A stretch of DNA of 8,564 bases from Candidatus Nitrosopumilus sp. Lineage in GTDB: Archaea; Thermoproteota; Nitrososphaeria; Nitrososphaerales; Nitrosopumilaceae. Below the pieces are notes generated by a model. It was given only the letters and a program-made list of their open reading frames with translations, searched no databases and was not told the origin of the DNA. Positions 1-6,226 of this stretch are shown here, piece by piece. Each line of letters opens with the position of its first letter. Position 1 is the stretch's first letter. Both the position numbers and the translations under genes were made by a program. The stretch lies in the NCBI GenBank assembly GCA_029861085.1, contig JAOUAE010000048.1:1-8564 (forward strand), given 5' to 3'.

Positions 1-161
1 CTTCCTCCAGTGAGTTTTAATTTTCCAGTTAATCCAACAACTGATGCATCAGCTTCACTTCCTATCTGTAATCCTAACAAAGGATTAACATCGTTATCTT
101 TGAGTTCCTTTGAAATAGACTTTCCTTTAATGTCAGAGATTGTAAGTTTAAGATTTGCCAA
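1..161 (-). CDS. rps6e: Ribosomal protein S6e, N-terminal part (cut by window edge)
   Basis: S6e is a small-subunit ribosomal protein found in archaea and eukaryotes but not bacteria. The visible 53 codons begin (M)ANLKLTISDIKGKSISKE, followed by a GLQIGSEADASVVGL segment and KLKLTGG. These match the family's opening beta-strand, its 'IGxExDGsxxGLxGykLxITGG'-type core and its spacing. The rest lies beyond the left edge. The start is taken as TTG at 161-159, because an in-frame TAA sits immediately before it and the family N-terminus begins exactly there. A TATA-like element at 186-193 lies about 28 bases upstream, which would give an essentially leaderless mRNA. The gene diverges from the zinc-ribbon gene at 236. 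I am confident of the family; the start is the only possible one in frame. Confidence 0.9.
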   Translation of the reverse strand, partial: MANLKLTISDIKGKSISKELKDNDVNPLLGLQIGSEADASVVGLTGKLKLTGG

Positions 162-185
162 TTATTTCAAAAAAAAGTTGAACGA

Positions 186-193
186 CTAATTAA
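186..193 (-). promoter_or_regulatory. Probable TATA box of rps6e
   Basis: On the minus strand this reads TTAATTAG, centred about 28 bases before the TTG start of rps6e. That is the usual archaeal TATA-to-start-site distance for a leaderless transcript. A T8 tract (169-176) lies between the box and the start. The call rests only on position and AT-richness. Confidence 0.4.
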
Positions 194-206
194 CCTTTGG
201 ACATTA

Positions 207-215
207 TTTTTAAAT
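207..215 (+). promoter_or_regulatory. Probable TATA box of the 40-aa zinc-ribbon gene
   Basis: The sequence TTTTTAAAT is centred about 25 bases upstream of the ATG at 236, consistent with a leaderless archaeal transcript. No Shine-Dalgarno sequence precedes the ATG. Confidence 0.5.
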
Positions 216-235
216 CGAGATTAACAAAGATAGTC

Positions 236-358
236 ATGGTAGATGAGATCAGATGTCCAAGATGTGATAGTAAGATGGTAGATATGCAAGCATGCCATAT
301 GTTTTGTCCTAATTGTGGAGCTCATTTAGATTGTTCAGATAAAGGAAATTATTGGTAA
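236..358 (+). CDS. 40-aa zinc-ribbon protein of unknown function
   Basis: This small open frame has a cysteine pattern typical of zinc binding. It runs C7-x2-C10, then C20-H21-x2-C24-x2-C27-G, and a final D-C at 33 (segments CPRC, ACHMFCPNCG and LDC). Only 40 residues are present, so the whole protein is essentially one zinc ribbon with a short tail ending NYW. Such mini-proteins are common in archaea and may bind nucleic acid or another protein; the specific role is not known to me. The ATG is preceded by a TATA-like box at the leaderless distance, and the reading frame carries the motif from end to end, which supports a real gene despite its size. It converges on the next small zinc-ribbon gene, with the two stop codons directly adjacent. 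Confidence 0.75.
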   Translation: MVDEIRCPRCDSKMVDMQACHMFCPNCGAHLDCSDKGNYW

Positions 359-532
359 TTAAATTCCAGGTCTATCTGGAATATAATCAGATGACATATT
401 GATTGCTTGATCTTTCATAATTTCAAGATAAGTTTCATAATCTGCTTCAAAGTTACAATGAGGACATTTTACATTAGTAATATCATCATCTAATTTTGCA
501 ACTTTTTCACATTCGGGACATCTTGCATCCAT
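359..532 (-). CDS. 57-aa zinc-ribbon protein of unknown function
   Basis: The 57 residues begin MDARCPECEK and carry a classic zinc-ribbon arrangement, C5-x2-C8 and C23-x2-C26 (CPEC and CPHC), separated by a short acidic loop. An acidic, probably helical C-terminal tail of about 30 residues follows and ends DRPGI. It lacks other recognisable domains. The fold suggests a nucleic-acid or protein adaptor, but no function can be assigned. The ATG at 532-530 is chosen because a TATA-like element (552-560) sits 20-28 bases upstream. An in-frame GAT-GCA follows, so no alternative ATG gives a better fit. It diverges from tRNA-Gly and converges on the 40-aa zinc-ribbon gene with no bases between the stops. 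Confidence 0.78.
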   Translation of the reverse strand: MDARCPECEKVAKLDDDITNVKCPHCNFEADYETYLEIMKDQAINMSSDYIPDRPGI

Positions 533-550
533 ACTAGAATTTGTTAATTA

Positions 551-562
551 AGATATTTAATC
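551..562. promoter_or_regulatory. TATA-like element apparently shared by tRNA-Gly and the 57-aa zinc-ribbon gene
   Basis: The core GATATTTAATC reads TTAAATATC on the other strand. Its centre near 556 lies about 29 bases before the tRNA 5' end (585) and about 24 bases before the zinc-ribbon ATG (532). Both distances suit an archaeal TATA box. The gap between the two genes is only 52 bases and no other equally placed AT-box is apparent for either, so one near-symmetric element may serve both directions. Confidence 0.45.
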
Positions 563-584
563 ATAGTTAATGAATTCATTCTAG

Positions 585-658
585 GCGGAGTTAGTTTAGT
601 CTGGTATGACGTCAGCTTCCCAAGCTGAAGGCCGCGGGTTCAAATCCCGCACTCCGCA
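585..658 (+). tRNA. tRNA-Gly, anticodon CCC
   Basis: The sequence folds into a full cloverleaf. The acceptor stem GCGGAGT (585-591) pairs perfectly with ACTCCGC (651-657), with A658 as discriminator. A short D-stem (GTT/GAC) carries the GG of the D-loop. The anticodon stem TCAGC/GCTGA encloses the loop TTCCCAA, giving anticodon CCC at 619-621, which reads the glycine codon GGG. The T-arm GCGGG-TTCAAAT-CCCGC is perfect and contains the B-box GGTTCAAATCC. No intron is present at the canonical 37/38 site, and CCA is not encoded, as expected in many archaea. The next gene on the opposite strand ends at 659, directly beside the discriminator base. Confidence 0.97.
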
Positions 659-1621
659 TTATAATTCTCTAATTGCCTGTTCTATGATACCTCTATCAGG
701 AGCCTTTGAGTAATATTTCAAATAACTTTTAAGATCATCTTTTGCAGCGGAATTTTTATTTTGTTTTTCTCTAAGATAAGCACGGTTTTTGTAAATTTTT
801 GCAGATCTTTTTGAGTCAATCTCAATAGCTTTGGAATAACAATCTTCAGCCTTTTCAAATTGATTCGTTTTAAGATAAAAATTTCCTAGACCATTATAAC
901 TCAAATATGATCTATTATTGATCTCTATACATCTTTCATAATACTTTACACAGTCAGAGGAATTTTGTTCATTCATCATCGAAGCCAATAGATTTAGAGC
1001 TGTTGAATTATTTCCATCAATTTCTATAGCATGTTTTAATGATTCAAGTGCTTCAGAAGTATTTTTTAAAATGTTTTGTCTCTCAGAAATAAAACACAAT
1101 AAATTTGAATTGTTATTAGAATTAGTTTCAAGTTTTACAGAAGATAGAATATCAGAAGGAGCTAAAATTATCAATAATTTTCCTTCTTCAGACCATTCCT
1201 TCTCAAAAATGTCTTGAGGTATTGCCCCTTCTTGTTGTTCACCCTCTTGATTACCTTTTTGAATATAATGAAGAATTGTTTTTTCTTTGTCATCATAACC
1301 AGTAATTACAGAAGCGTGTTGTGTGATTTCAGGAATACCTGGAAGAATTACAATTGGAGGAATTCCTAAATCAATAATTTTTTTTAATTCAATTAAGGAT
1401 GAATGAACTATTTTACATGTTAGGCCATATCTTTCTGCAAATTCTATTCCTTCAATTAAAACACTCCCTTCAAATCCAGAGTACTTTTTTGCTGCTTCTA
1501 TGGCTTCATCCATAGGTAACTCAATGTTCCAATATTTTGATACTACATTGATGGGTAATGGAAGACAAATATTTTCTTCTTCAACAAGAGGTAAAAGCAA
1601 TTCATGATTCTCGGGTTCCAC
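659..1621 (-). CDS. C39-peptidase-like domain fused to TPR repeats
   Basis: This 320-residue protein has two parts. Residues 10-155 resemble the C39-like papain-fold family. A cysteine (C19, in NICLPLPINVVSKYW) occupies the place of the usual CGPxxLxMVLxYW nucleophile motif, and H102 lies in QHASVITGYDD, which resembles the family's H-x-VVVxGYDD strand. The usual glutamine before the cysteine is replaced by acidic residues, and the D-P after the histidine strand is replaced by HY, so peptidase activity is doubtful. An asparagine-rich linker (about 165-172) leads to TPR-type helices from about 175 to 310 (for example GLGNFYLKTNQFEKAEDCY), usually protein-binding. No signal peptide or membrane segment is visible. 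The start is GTG at 1621-1619; an in-frame stop lies just upstream and a TATA-like box is at the leaderless distance. It probably acts as a cytoplasmic binding or processing protein of unknown target. Confidence 0.75.
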   Translation of the reverse strand: MEPENHELLLPLVEEENICLPLPINVVSKYWNIELPMDEAIEAAKKYSGFEGSVLIEGIEFAERYGLTCKIVHSSLIELKKIIDLGIPPIVILPGIPEITQHASVITGYDDKEKTILHYIQKGNQEGEQQEGAIPQDIFEKEWSEEGKLLIILAPSDILSSVKLETNSNNNSNLLCFISERQNILKNTSEALESLKHAIEIDGNNSTALNLLASMMNEQNSSDCVKYYERCIEINNRSYLSYNGLGNFYLKTNQFEKAEDCYSKAIEIDSKRSAKIYKNRAYLREKQNKNSAAKDDLKSYLKYYSKAPDRGIIEQAIREL

Positions 1622-1642
1622 AAAATAAAGAATTTTTGAGAG

Positions 1643-1651
1643 TTATTAAAA
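1643..1651 (-). promoter_or_regulatory. Probable TATA box of the C39-like/TPR gene
   Basis: TTTTAATAA on the minus strand is centred 26 bases before the GTG start. It lies within the 34-base gap after the amidotransferase stop codon. It suggests the C39/TPR gene can be transcribed on its own as well as by read-through from the upstream pair. Confidence 0.5.
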
Positions 1652-1655
1652 TCAA

Positions 1656-2198
1656 TCAGAGTGAACAGAATTTTTCAATTAAATCATTTCCATCTTGACT
1701 CATTTCGGGATGAAATTGAGTTCCAAAAATTGGTTTTTTTTCATATTGAATGATTTCATATTTGCAATTCTTTGATTCAGCAAGCGGAACCAGGATATTT
1801 GGTAATTTGGCTATCTCAAAGCTGTGACTTTCATACACATCTAAAGAACCACTACAAATTGAATTATCTTTGAAAATTTGAATTAACTCATTTCCTTTTT
1901 GAAGATATGATGTTTTTCTAATTGTACCACCTAAAGTAAGAGCTAAAATTTCAGCACCATAGCAAATTCCGAGTAATTTAATATTATTTTTAATACAATA
2001 TGTAATAATTTTAGAATTAATTTCGTTAATCCTTTTTTCATTTTTTCTCCTTCCAGAAAGAATGAAAGAATCATAATTTACAAGCGAATTTAGGTTTAGA
2101 TGTTGAGGAGTTTGTTTTTCAAATGAAATCATCTTTTTGCTTAAAAAATCAATCAATTGTTTTGTATAGATAGAGCCGTTATCAACAACAAGAAGCAA
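1656..2198 (-). CDS. Class I glutamine amidotransferase, GMP-synthase subunit A-like, divergent
   Basis: At 180 residues this is about the size of a stand-alone archaeal GMP synthase glutaminase subunit. It starts MLLVVDNGSIYT, like the GuaA glutaminase N-terminus. The nucleophile elbow is GICYGAE with C79, and the H163/E165 pair lies in FGTQFHPEM, completing a Cys-His-Glu triad. An ESH motif at 123-125 and LAESKNCKYE also follow the GuaA pattern. Two features are atypical. The usual GICxGxQ glutamine is E83, and the oxyanion-strand LSGGPxS-type motif reads LSGRRKN. It may supply ammonia to an unidentified partner synthase, or be a non-GMP paralogue. No synthetase subunit is nearby. The start is TTG at 2198-2196, directly after the UPF0182 stop codon and in the same frame; a GAGGT Shine-Dalgarno-like sequence lies 10 bases upstream. 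Confidence 0.8.
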   Translation of the reverse strand: MLLVVDNGSIYTKQLIDFLSKKMISFEKQTPQHLNLNSLVNYDSFILSGRRKNEKRINEINSKIITYCIKNNIKLLGICYGAEILALTLGGTIRKTSYLQKGNELIQIFKDNSICSGSLDVYESHSFEIAKLPNILVPLAESKNCKYEIIQYEKKPIFGTQFHPEMSQDGNDLIEKFCSL

Positions 2199-5063
2199 TT
2201 AGTTGCCTACCTCAATTGAGACATAATGTATCTCAGGAAGCCCATCTTTTACAAATACAGTTCCAATATTCAGATTTGTTTCTTCTTCCCACATGAAAAC
2301 TCTGTCACTACGTGGCTTTACAAAGTCATCAATGAATTTAGATAGGAATTCTTCAGCATCTGCACGATCATCTTCAGTAAAGAAGAACAATTTTCCTTCA
2401 TTAAATGATAGTGGAATCTGAATAGATGTGGGTTCAGATACAGCAATATCGTTCTCTTCAAACACAGACTTTATGATATTGATTCTATCACTTCTAATTA
2501 GTTCAACATAATCAACATCGGCGGTAGTTGTGGTTGATGCTACACCAGAAACTTTCTTCAAGTATTCTTCAAATGCTTCTTCCTGAGTAGCACCCAACCC
2601 AACATAATATTCTCCAGTAAACGCTGCACCTACTGCTGCAATAGTACCTAGTTGGGCAACTACGCCACCAGCACCAGCAGTATACACTGGAATAAAGTAT
2701 ACATCATGATCACCTACACGATACAAAATATTATCACCAATTCTTGGATTTCTCAAAAGTGTCTTTAGTTGAGCAAATTCTGGATCCCTATCAAGTGCTT
2801 CTCTTACTGCAGTTGGTCCGATCAATTTAGTTGTAGAGTCTAATGGAACTTCATAGAATTGTAAGTCACCTAAGCTATCAAGATCATTTTCAACCACCAT
2901 ATATCCAGCAAGGTTTCTTCCCTGAGAGCCTTTTAATTCCAATGAAAGTAATCCCAAGAATTCAGTCTGTTTAAAACCAGGTGGCTTTGCTTCAACATAA
3001 TAGGTATCAAGACCACCAGGAATTTCATAGAACTCATTGGCTTGAATAAAAGTCTCAACATTAGTTACATGGTAAATGTTGTACATCTCTGTTTTCCAAT
3101 TAAATAATTCAACTGGATATCTAATTTGTTCTTCTAACCAAGCTGGCATTGGTTGAAATTGTTCAGAATATTGACTAGCAAACATTTCTGAAAAGAAATC
3201 ATCTCCCGTCTTGAGTAATTGAATATCACCATTGTAAGAATCAACAAGCGCATAGCCTACTAAACGTAAGTAAGGATTACCAACAGACCAAGGAACATCT
3301 CGTGTATCAAATCCAATAATCAGTGGGATTAACCAATAGGAATTTTCTCCATCAGTTACAGGAAGTGAATCTAATTCTTTTCCGAATAAATCATATAGGA
3401 AATACGGATACAGGATTTCCATTCTGTCATGTACATCTTTGTATCTCATAATATGAACAGATTCAGCTGGAAATGAAAGCAAAAAGTTTGGCTCAAAGAT
3501 CCAACTGAGAGGAGGCGAAACATCCAATCCTCCTAAACCAGAATAAGATACGCCCCCAAGTTCAGCACTGTTTTGATTATCTCGTGAATTAGGATAACCA
3601 GACCAAGTTTGTTCAAATAATCCACCTTCACCATAGTAAATTTCTCTTTGTTTGAAAAATTCGCCACTATCAACAATTTGGCCATCAGTTGCTTCTAGAG
3701 TTAAAAATCCATTTGGAACATGAGTATAAACAAGATGTTCGTTATACCATCTGTTATCAAGACTCACAGATGATGGTAAAATTGGCTTCATTGAAGCAGT
3801 CCAATACAGAGTATTGTTAAATCTGAGAATATCATTGTCTTCAAAGTCAACATATGGGATAAGTCCTATCTCAGGTTTTAATTTTGCAAATGCTGCCTCC
3901 CAATCCCAAACTCTAATCACATCAAGAATATCACTATTTTGTTTTACATAATTATTGATATTATTTGGAGAAACAGATGTCAGTTGAACATCATGAATAT
4001 TTTCTTGCACATTATTTAATTCGCCAAGATAACGATTTACTTCAATTTGTTGAGCAGTGTATGGTCCTAAAAATTCAATCTTCTTTGCATCAGCAATACT
4101 GTTGTTAACAGATACAACTCCTGCAACAATAATCGCAATTGCAATAATTGTTAAAATTCTGATATACACATCTCTCTTAAACATATGAGTTAGTACACGT
4201 GCTCGAATTCTATCAACTATTGAAAATGCAAGTAATGCAAAACCTATGACAAGTGTGCCACCAATTACATATCTTGTATTATAATCAATTTGATCTGTAA
4301 AAAAAAGATTAAATCCTACCCAAACTATACCAATACCAATTATTCCTTCAATAGTTGAAACATAATTTAGATATCTAGGTTTACCTTCATTGGAATCTTG
4401 TAAAAAGGATGTAATTACATTGATTATTCTATGAATTCCAACATACAAAACTAAACGTAATCCAATCGCTGCAAGTAATGGAGGAATTAAGATCACTAAA
4501 GCAGGAATCATTGGGACAACATTTTCAGATGCATAATTTGGATCATTTTCAGGAGTTACGAAGGGTAGAGAAAATAATGATGGTAAATTTTCAATTCCCA
4601 AAGTATTTCCATCAATAAATGACATTGCTGCAAATCCAAACATAATATTTACAAAGAATGCCCCAAAAAGCAATATCTTTGTAATTTGCCAAAGAACGAA
4701 TTGTGGAGAAGTTAACTTGTAATCTCTAAAACTTTGGATACTTGTTGAAATTGGTTGTTGCCCACCGCCTGCAAGAAATCCAATTCCTGTACTAATGGCA
4801 TACCAGAAAATCGAAGATCTTTCTTTAATGTTTACACGTATAAGAGCAATAGCAGATAGAATTATTGTAGAAACAAGTGAGTAATAGAGAGGTTTGGTGA
4901 ATTGGTCACCAAATTCAGTAAAATTCATCGATAAAATGACTGCCTGATTTCCAACCATAGCAAAAATTGCCACTCCAATAATTGCAATAATGCCTAACCT
5001 GATGAATTTTCCAGTATCAGGAGGTGGAGCTTGCTTATCAGTAGAGGCGCTATACAAAACCAA
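2199..5063 (-). CDS. UPF0182 family large membrane protein (COG1615)
   Basis: This 954-residue protein has two halves. The first 320 residues contain seven or eight hydrophobic spans, at roughly 21-46, 59-77, 84-100, 122-150, 184-210, 239-256, 266-285 and 302-320. The rest is a large polar domain, probably outside the membrane. UPF0182 hallmarks are present: VYTHVPNGF (445-453), EIYYGEG (474-480), EEQIRYPVELFNW followed by YNIYHVTN (644-668), and a late glycine/alanine-rich IPVYTAGAGG segment (791-800) followed by a QEEAFEEYL helix. The family is widespread in bacteria and some archaea and has no established biochemical role that I can name. The start is TTG at 5063-5061; a second in-frame TTG at 5057-5055 is equally compatible with the TATA-like box at 5082-5089. 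It runs straight into the amidotransferase gene, probably as one transcript. Confidence 0.88.
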   Translation of the reverse strand: MVLYSASTDKQAPPPDTGKFIRLGIIAIIGVAIFAMVGNQAVILSMNFTEFGDQFTKPLYYSLVSTIILSAIALIRVNIKERSSIFWYAISTGIGFLAGGGQQPISTSIQSFRDYKLTSPQFVLWQITKILLFGAFFVNIMFGFAAMSFIDGNTLGIENLPSLFSLPFVTPENDPNYASENVVPMIPALVILIPPLLAAIGLRLVLYVGIHRIINVITSFLQDSNEGKPRYLNYVSTIEGIIGIGIVWVGFNLFFTDQIDYNTRYVIGGTLVIGFALLAFSIVDRIRARVLTHMFKRDVYIRILTIIAIAIIVAGVVSVNNSIADAKKIEFLGPYTAQQIEVNRYLGELNNVQENIHDVQLTSVSPNNINNYVKQNSDILDVIRVWDWEAAFAKLKPEIGLIPYVDFEDNDILRFNNTLYWTASMKPILPSSVSLDNRWYNEHLVYTHVPNGFLTLEATDGQIVDSGEFFKQREIYYGEGGLFEQTWSGYPNSRDNQNSAELGGVSYSGLGGLDVSPPLSWIFEPNFLLSFPAESVHIMRYKDVHDRMEILYPYFLYDLFGKELDSLPVTDGENSYWLIPLIIGFDTRDVPWSVGNPYLRLVGYALVDSYNGDIQLLKTGDDFFSEMFASQYSEQFQPMPAWLEEQIRYPVELFNWKTEMYNIYHVTNVETFIQANEFYEIPGGLDTYYVEAKPPGFKQTEFLGLLSLELKGSQGRNLAGYMVVENDLDSLGDLQFYEVPLDSTTKLIGPTAVREALDRDPEFAQLKTLLRNPRIGDNILYRVGDHDVYFIPVYTAGAGGVVAQLGTIAAVGAAFTGEYYVGLGATQEEAFEEYLKKVSGVASTTTTADVDYVELIRSDRINIIKSVFEENDIAVSEPTSIQIPLSFNEGKLFFFTEDDRADAEEFLSKFIDDFVKPRSDRVFMWEEETNLNIGTVFVKDGLPEIHYVSIEVGN
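2209..2213 (-). promoter_or_regulatory. Shine-Dalgarno-like site for the amidotransferase TTG start
   Basis: GAGGT lies inside the last codons of the UPF0182 gene, 10 bases before the TTG. It matches the archaeal anti-Shine-Dalgarno core. Because this gene is internal to a transcript, it supports the unusual TTG start over a downstream ATG such as codon 23. Confidence 0.5.
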
Positions 5064-5081
5064 ATTTTCTTGGGATTTGGT

Positions 5082-5089
5082 AAATTAAT
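5082..5089 (-). promoter_or_regulatory. Probable TATA box of the UPF0182 gene
   Basis: TTAATTTA on the minus strand, within the 41-base gap after priS, lies 19-26 bases before the TTG at 5063 and 25-32 before the TTG at 5057. The second distance fits a leaderless transcript better, so the shorter start may be used. Confidence 0.4.
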
Positions 5090-5104
5090 GTCTTACCAGC
5101 AAAA

Positions 5105-6226
5105 TTAAGCTATTCTGGCAAGTTTTTTACAAATCATATAGACTGCGGCAAATGTAGGGATTGTTATTTTTTCGTTAATGTATGGACCAAATTTTTTATT
5201 TTTTAATTTGAATTCTATAGGACAATTTGCAAAAACTTCTACTGAATTGTCACTAAGAAAAGATGCTTCGGTATATGGATCAAATTTTACTAAATCATTA
5301 CATTGAATTTTTGCAAGTCCACTTTTACTGTTAATGGATCCAGGTAATCTAAAAATTCTATGAATATCCATAGTTACGTTAGGATCAATTTTTACTCCGA
5401 TATTATCGGATACATCATCAAGCATTTTTTGAAAAGACGAATAACCGTTTGCAAGTAATTCTGTAATTATTTTTGATCGTTTTGATTTTGAACCAAAAAC
5501 TTGTTTTGAAAATCTTCCTCTCCATCCCTTTTCATCAAAATCTGGAAAAGATGCACGATTTTGTTTGAGTTTCTTCATTCCAAATGTTTCAGGAATGGCT
5601 CCACGAAGTGAGATGTAATCTACTAATTCTGATCTTTCTCTAGAACCAATTTGTTGAAATTGTGAATTATATACATAGACATGAAATCCTTCATTGCCAG
5701 AAAAATAAACTTGAATATTCTCTTGAGTTACTGCAAGATCATCAATTAAAACTTCGGATAGTTTTGAAACTTCAGTTTTTGAGGCATCAATGCAATTTTT
5801 ACATGGTAAAGATTTTTTTTCTAATTTTGATGAATTACATTTTAAACATCGTGTAAGATTTTTTGACACTTCATTACATTCATTACAAACTGATATTGTA
5901 TGACTTTCTCTACATGGTAAATTGAGATCTTTTGCATCAATATCAAAAATTAGATCTGCCTCTTTCCAATCTTTTTCATTCATTGGTAAATTGGGAAATG
6001 TATAGTATGCATTAGAACAATAAACATCAGATGGAACATTTTGTATAAGCAATAAATGTAATTCCTTATCATTTTTTATTGAAATATGACGAGTCATTCC
6101 TGAATTAAATTTCTGATAACCAAATTCTCTCTCAGATGTTCTCTCTGGAACTTTGATTTGATCAAAATGGTTAAAGTAATACTTTTTGAATGAATCCTCT
6201 AAAAATTGTATATCAGCTTCTTGCAT
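5105..6226 (-). CDS. priS: DNA primase small (catalytic) subunit PriS
   Basis: PriS is the catalytic subunit of the archaeal/eukaryotic-type primase, making primers for DNA replication with PriL. Numbered from the ATG (373 residues), the metal-binding aspartates are D95 and D97 in LIFDIDAKD, with a third at D281 in KIDPNVTMD. The nucleotide-binding SGNEGFH motif ends at H182, and RIFRLPGSIN follows the third aspartate. Between the first motif and SGxxGxH is a cysteine-rich block. C105/H109 and C142/C145 probably form the family's zinc knuckle, and C114xxC117...C127xxC130 looks like an extra zinc ribbon. ATG at 6226 is preferred because MQEADIQFLEDSFKKYY is the natural N-terminus and a GGAAGG lies 10 bases upstream. 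A TTG at 6244 would add six residues. The gene overlaps the end of priL by 14 bases, implying coupled translation. Confidence 0.95.
   Translation of the reverse strand: MQEADIQFLEDSFKKYYFNHFDQIKVPERTSEREFGYQKFNSGMTRHISIKNDKELHLLLIQNVPSDVYCSNAYYTFPNLPMNEKDWKEADLIFDIDAKDLNLPCRESHTISVCNECNEVSKNLTRCLKCNSSKLEKKSLPCKNCIDASKTEVSKLSEVLIDDLAVTQENIQVYFSGNEGFHVYVYNSQFQQIGSRERSELVDYISLRGAIPETFGMKKLKQNRASFPDFDEKGWRGRFSKQVFGSKSKRSKIITELLANGYSSFQKMLDDVSDNIGVKIDPNVTMDIHRIFRLPGSINSKSGLAKIQCNDLVKFDPYTEASFLSDNSVEVFANCPIEFKLKNKKFGPYINEKITIPTFAAVYMICKKLARIA

Noticed and set aside
169..176. T8 run on the minus strand as an archaeal terminator
   Set aside because: It lies between the likely rps6e promoter and start codon, so it would stop the gene's own transcript; no gene ends just upstream of it.
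585..658. Possible intron in the tRNA, common in archaea
   Set aside because: The cloverleaf is complete with a normal 7-base anticodon loop and no insertion.
5662..5856. A 64-codon open frame on the plus strand
   Set aside because: It lies wholly within priS on the opposite strand, across the conserved zinc-binding region. Its product is low-complexity and resembles no family; it is a shadow of the AT-rich coding sequence.
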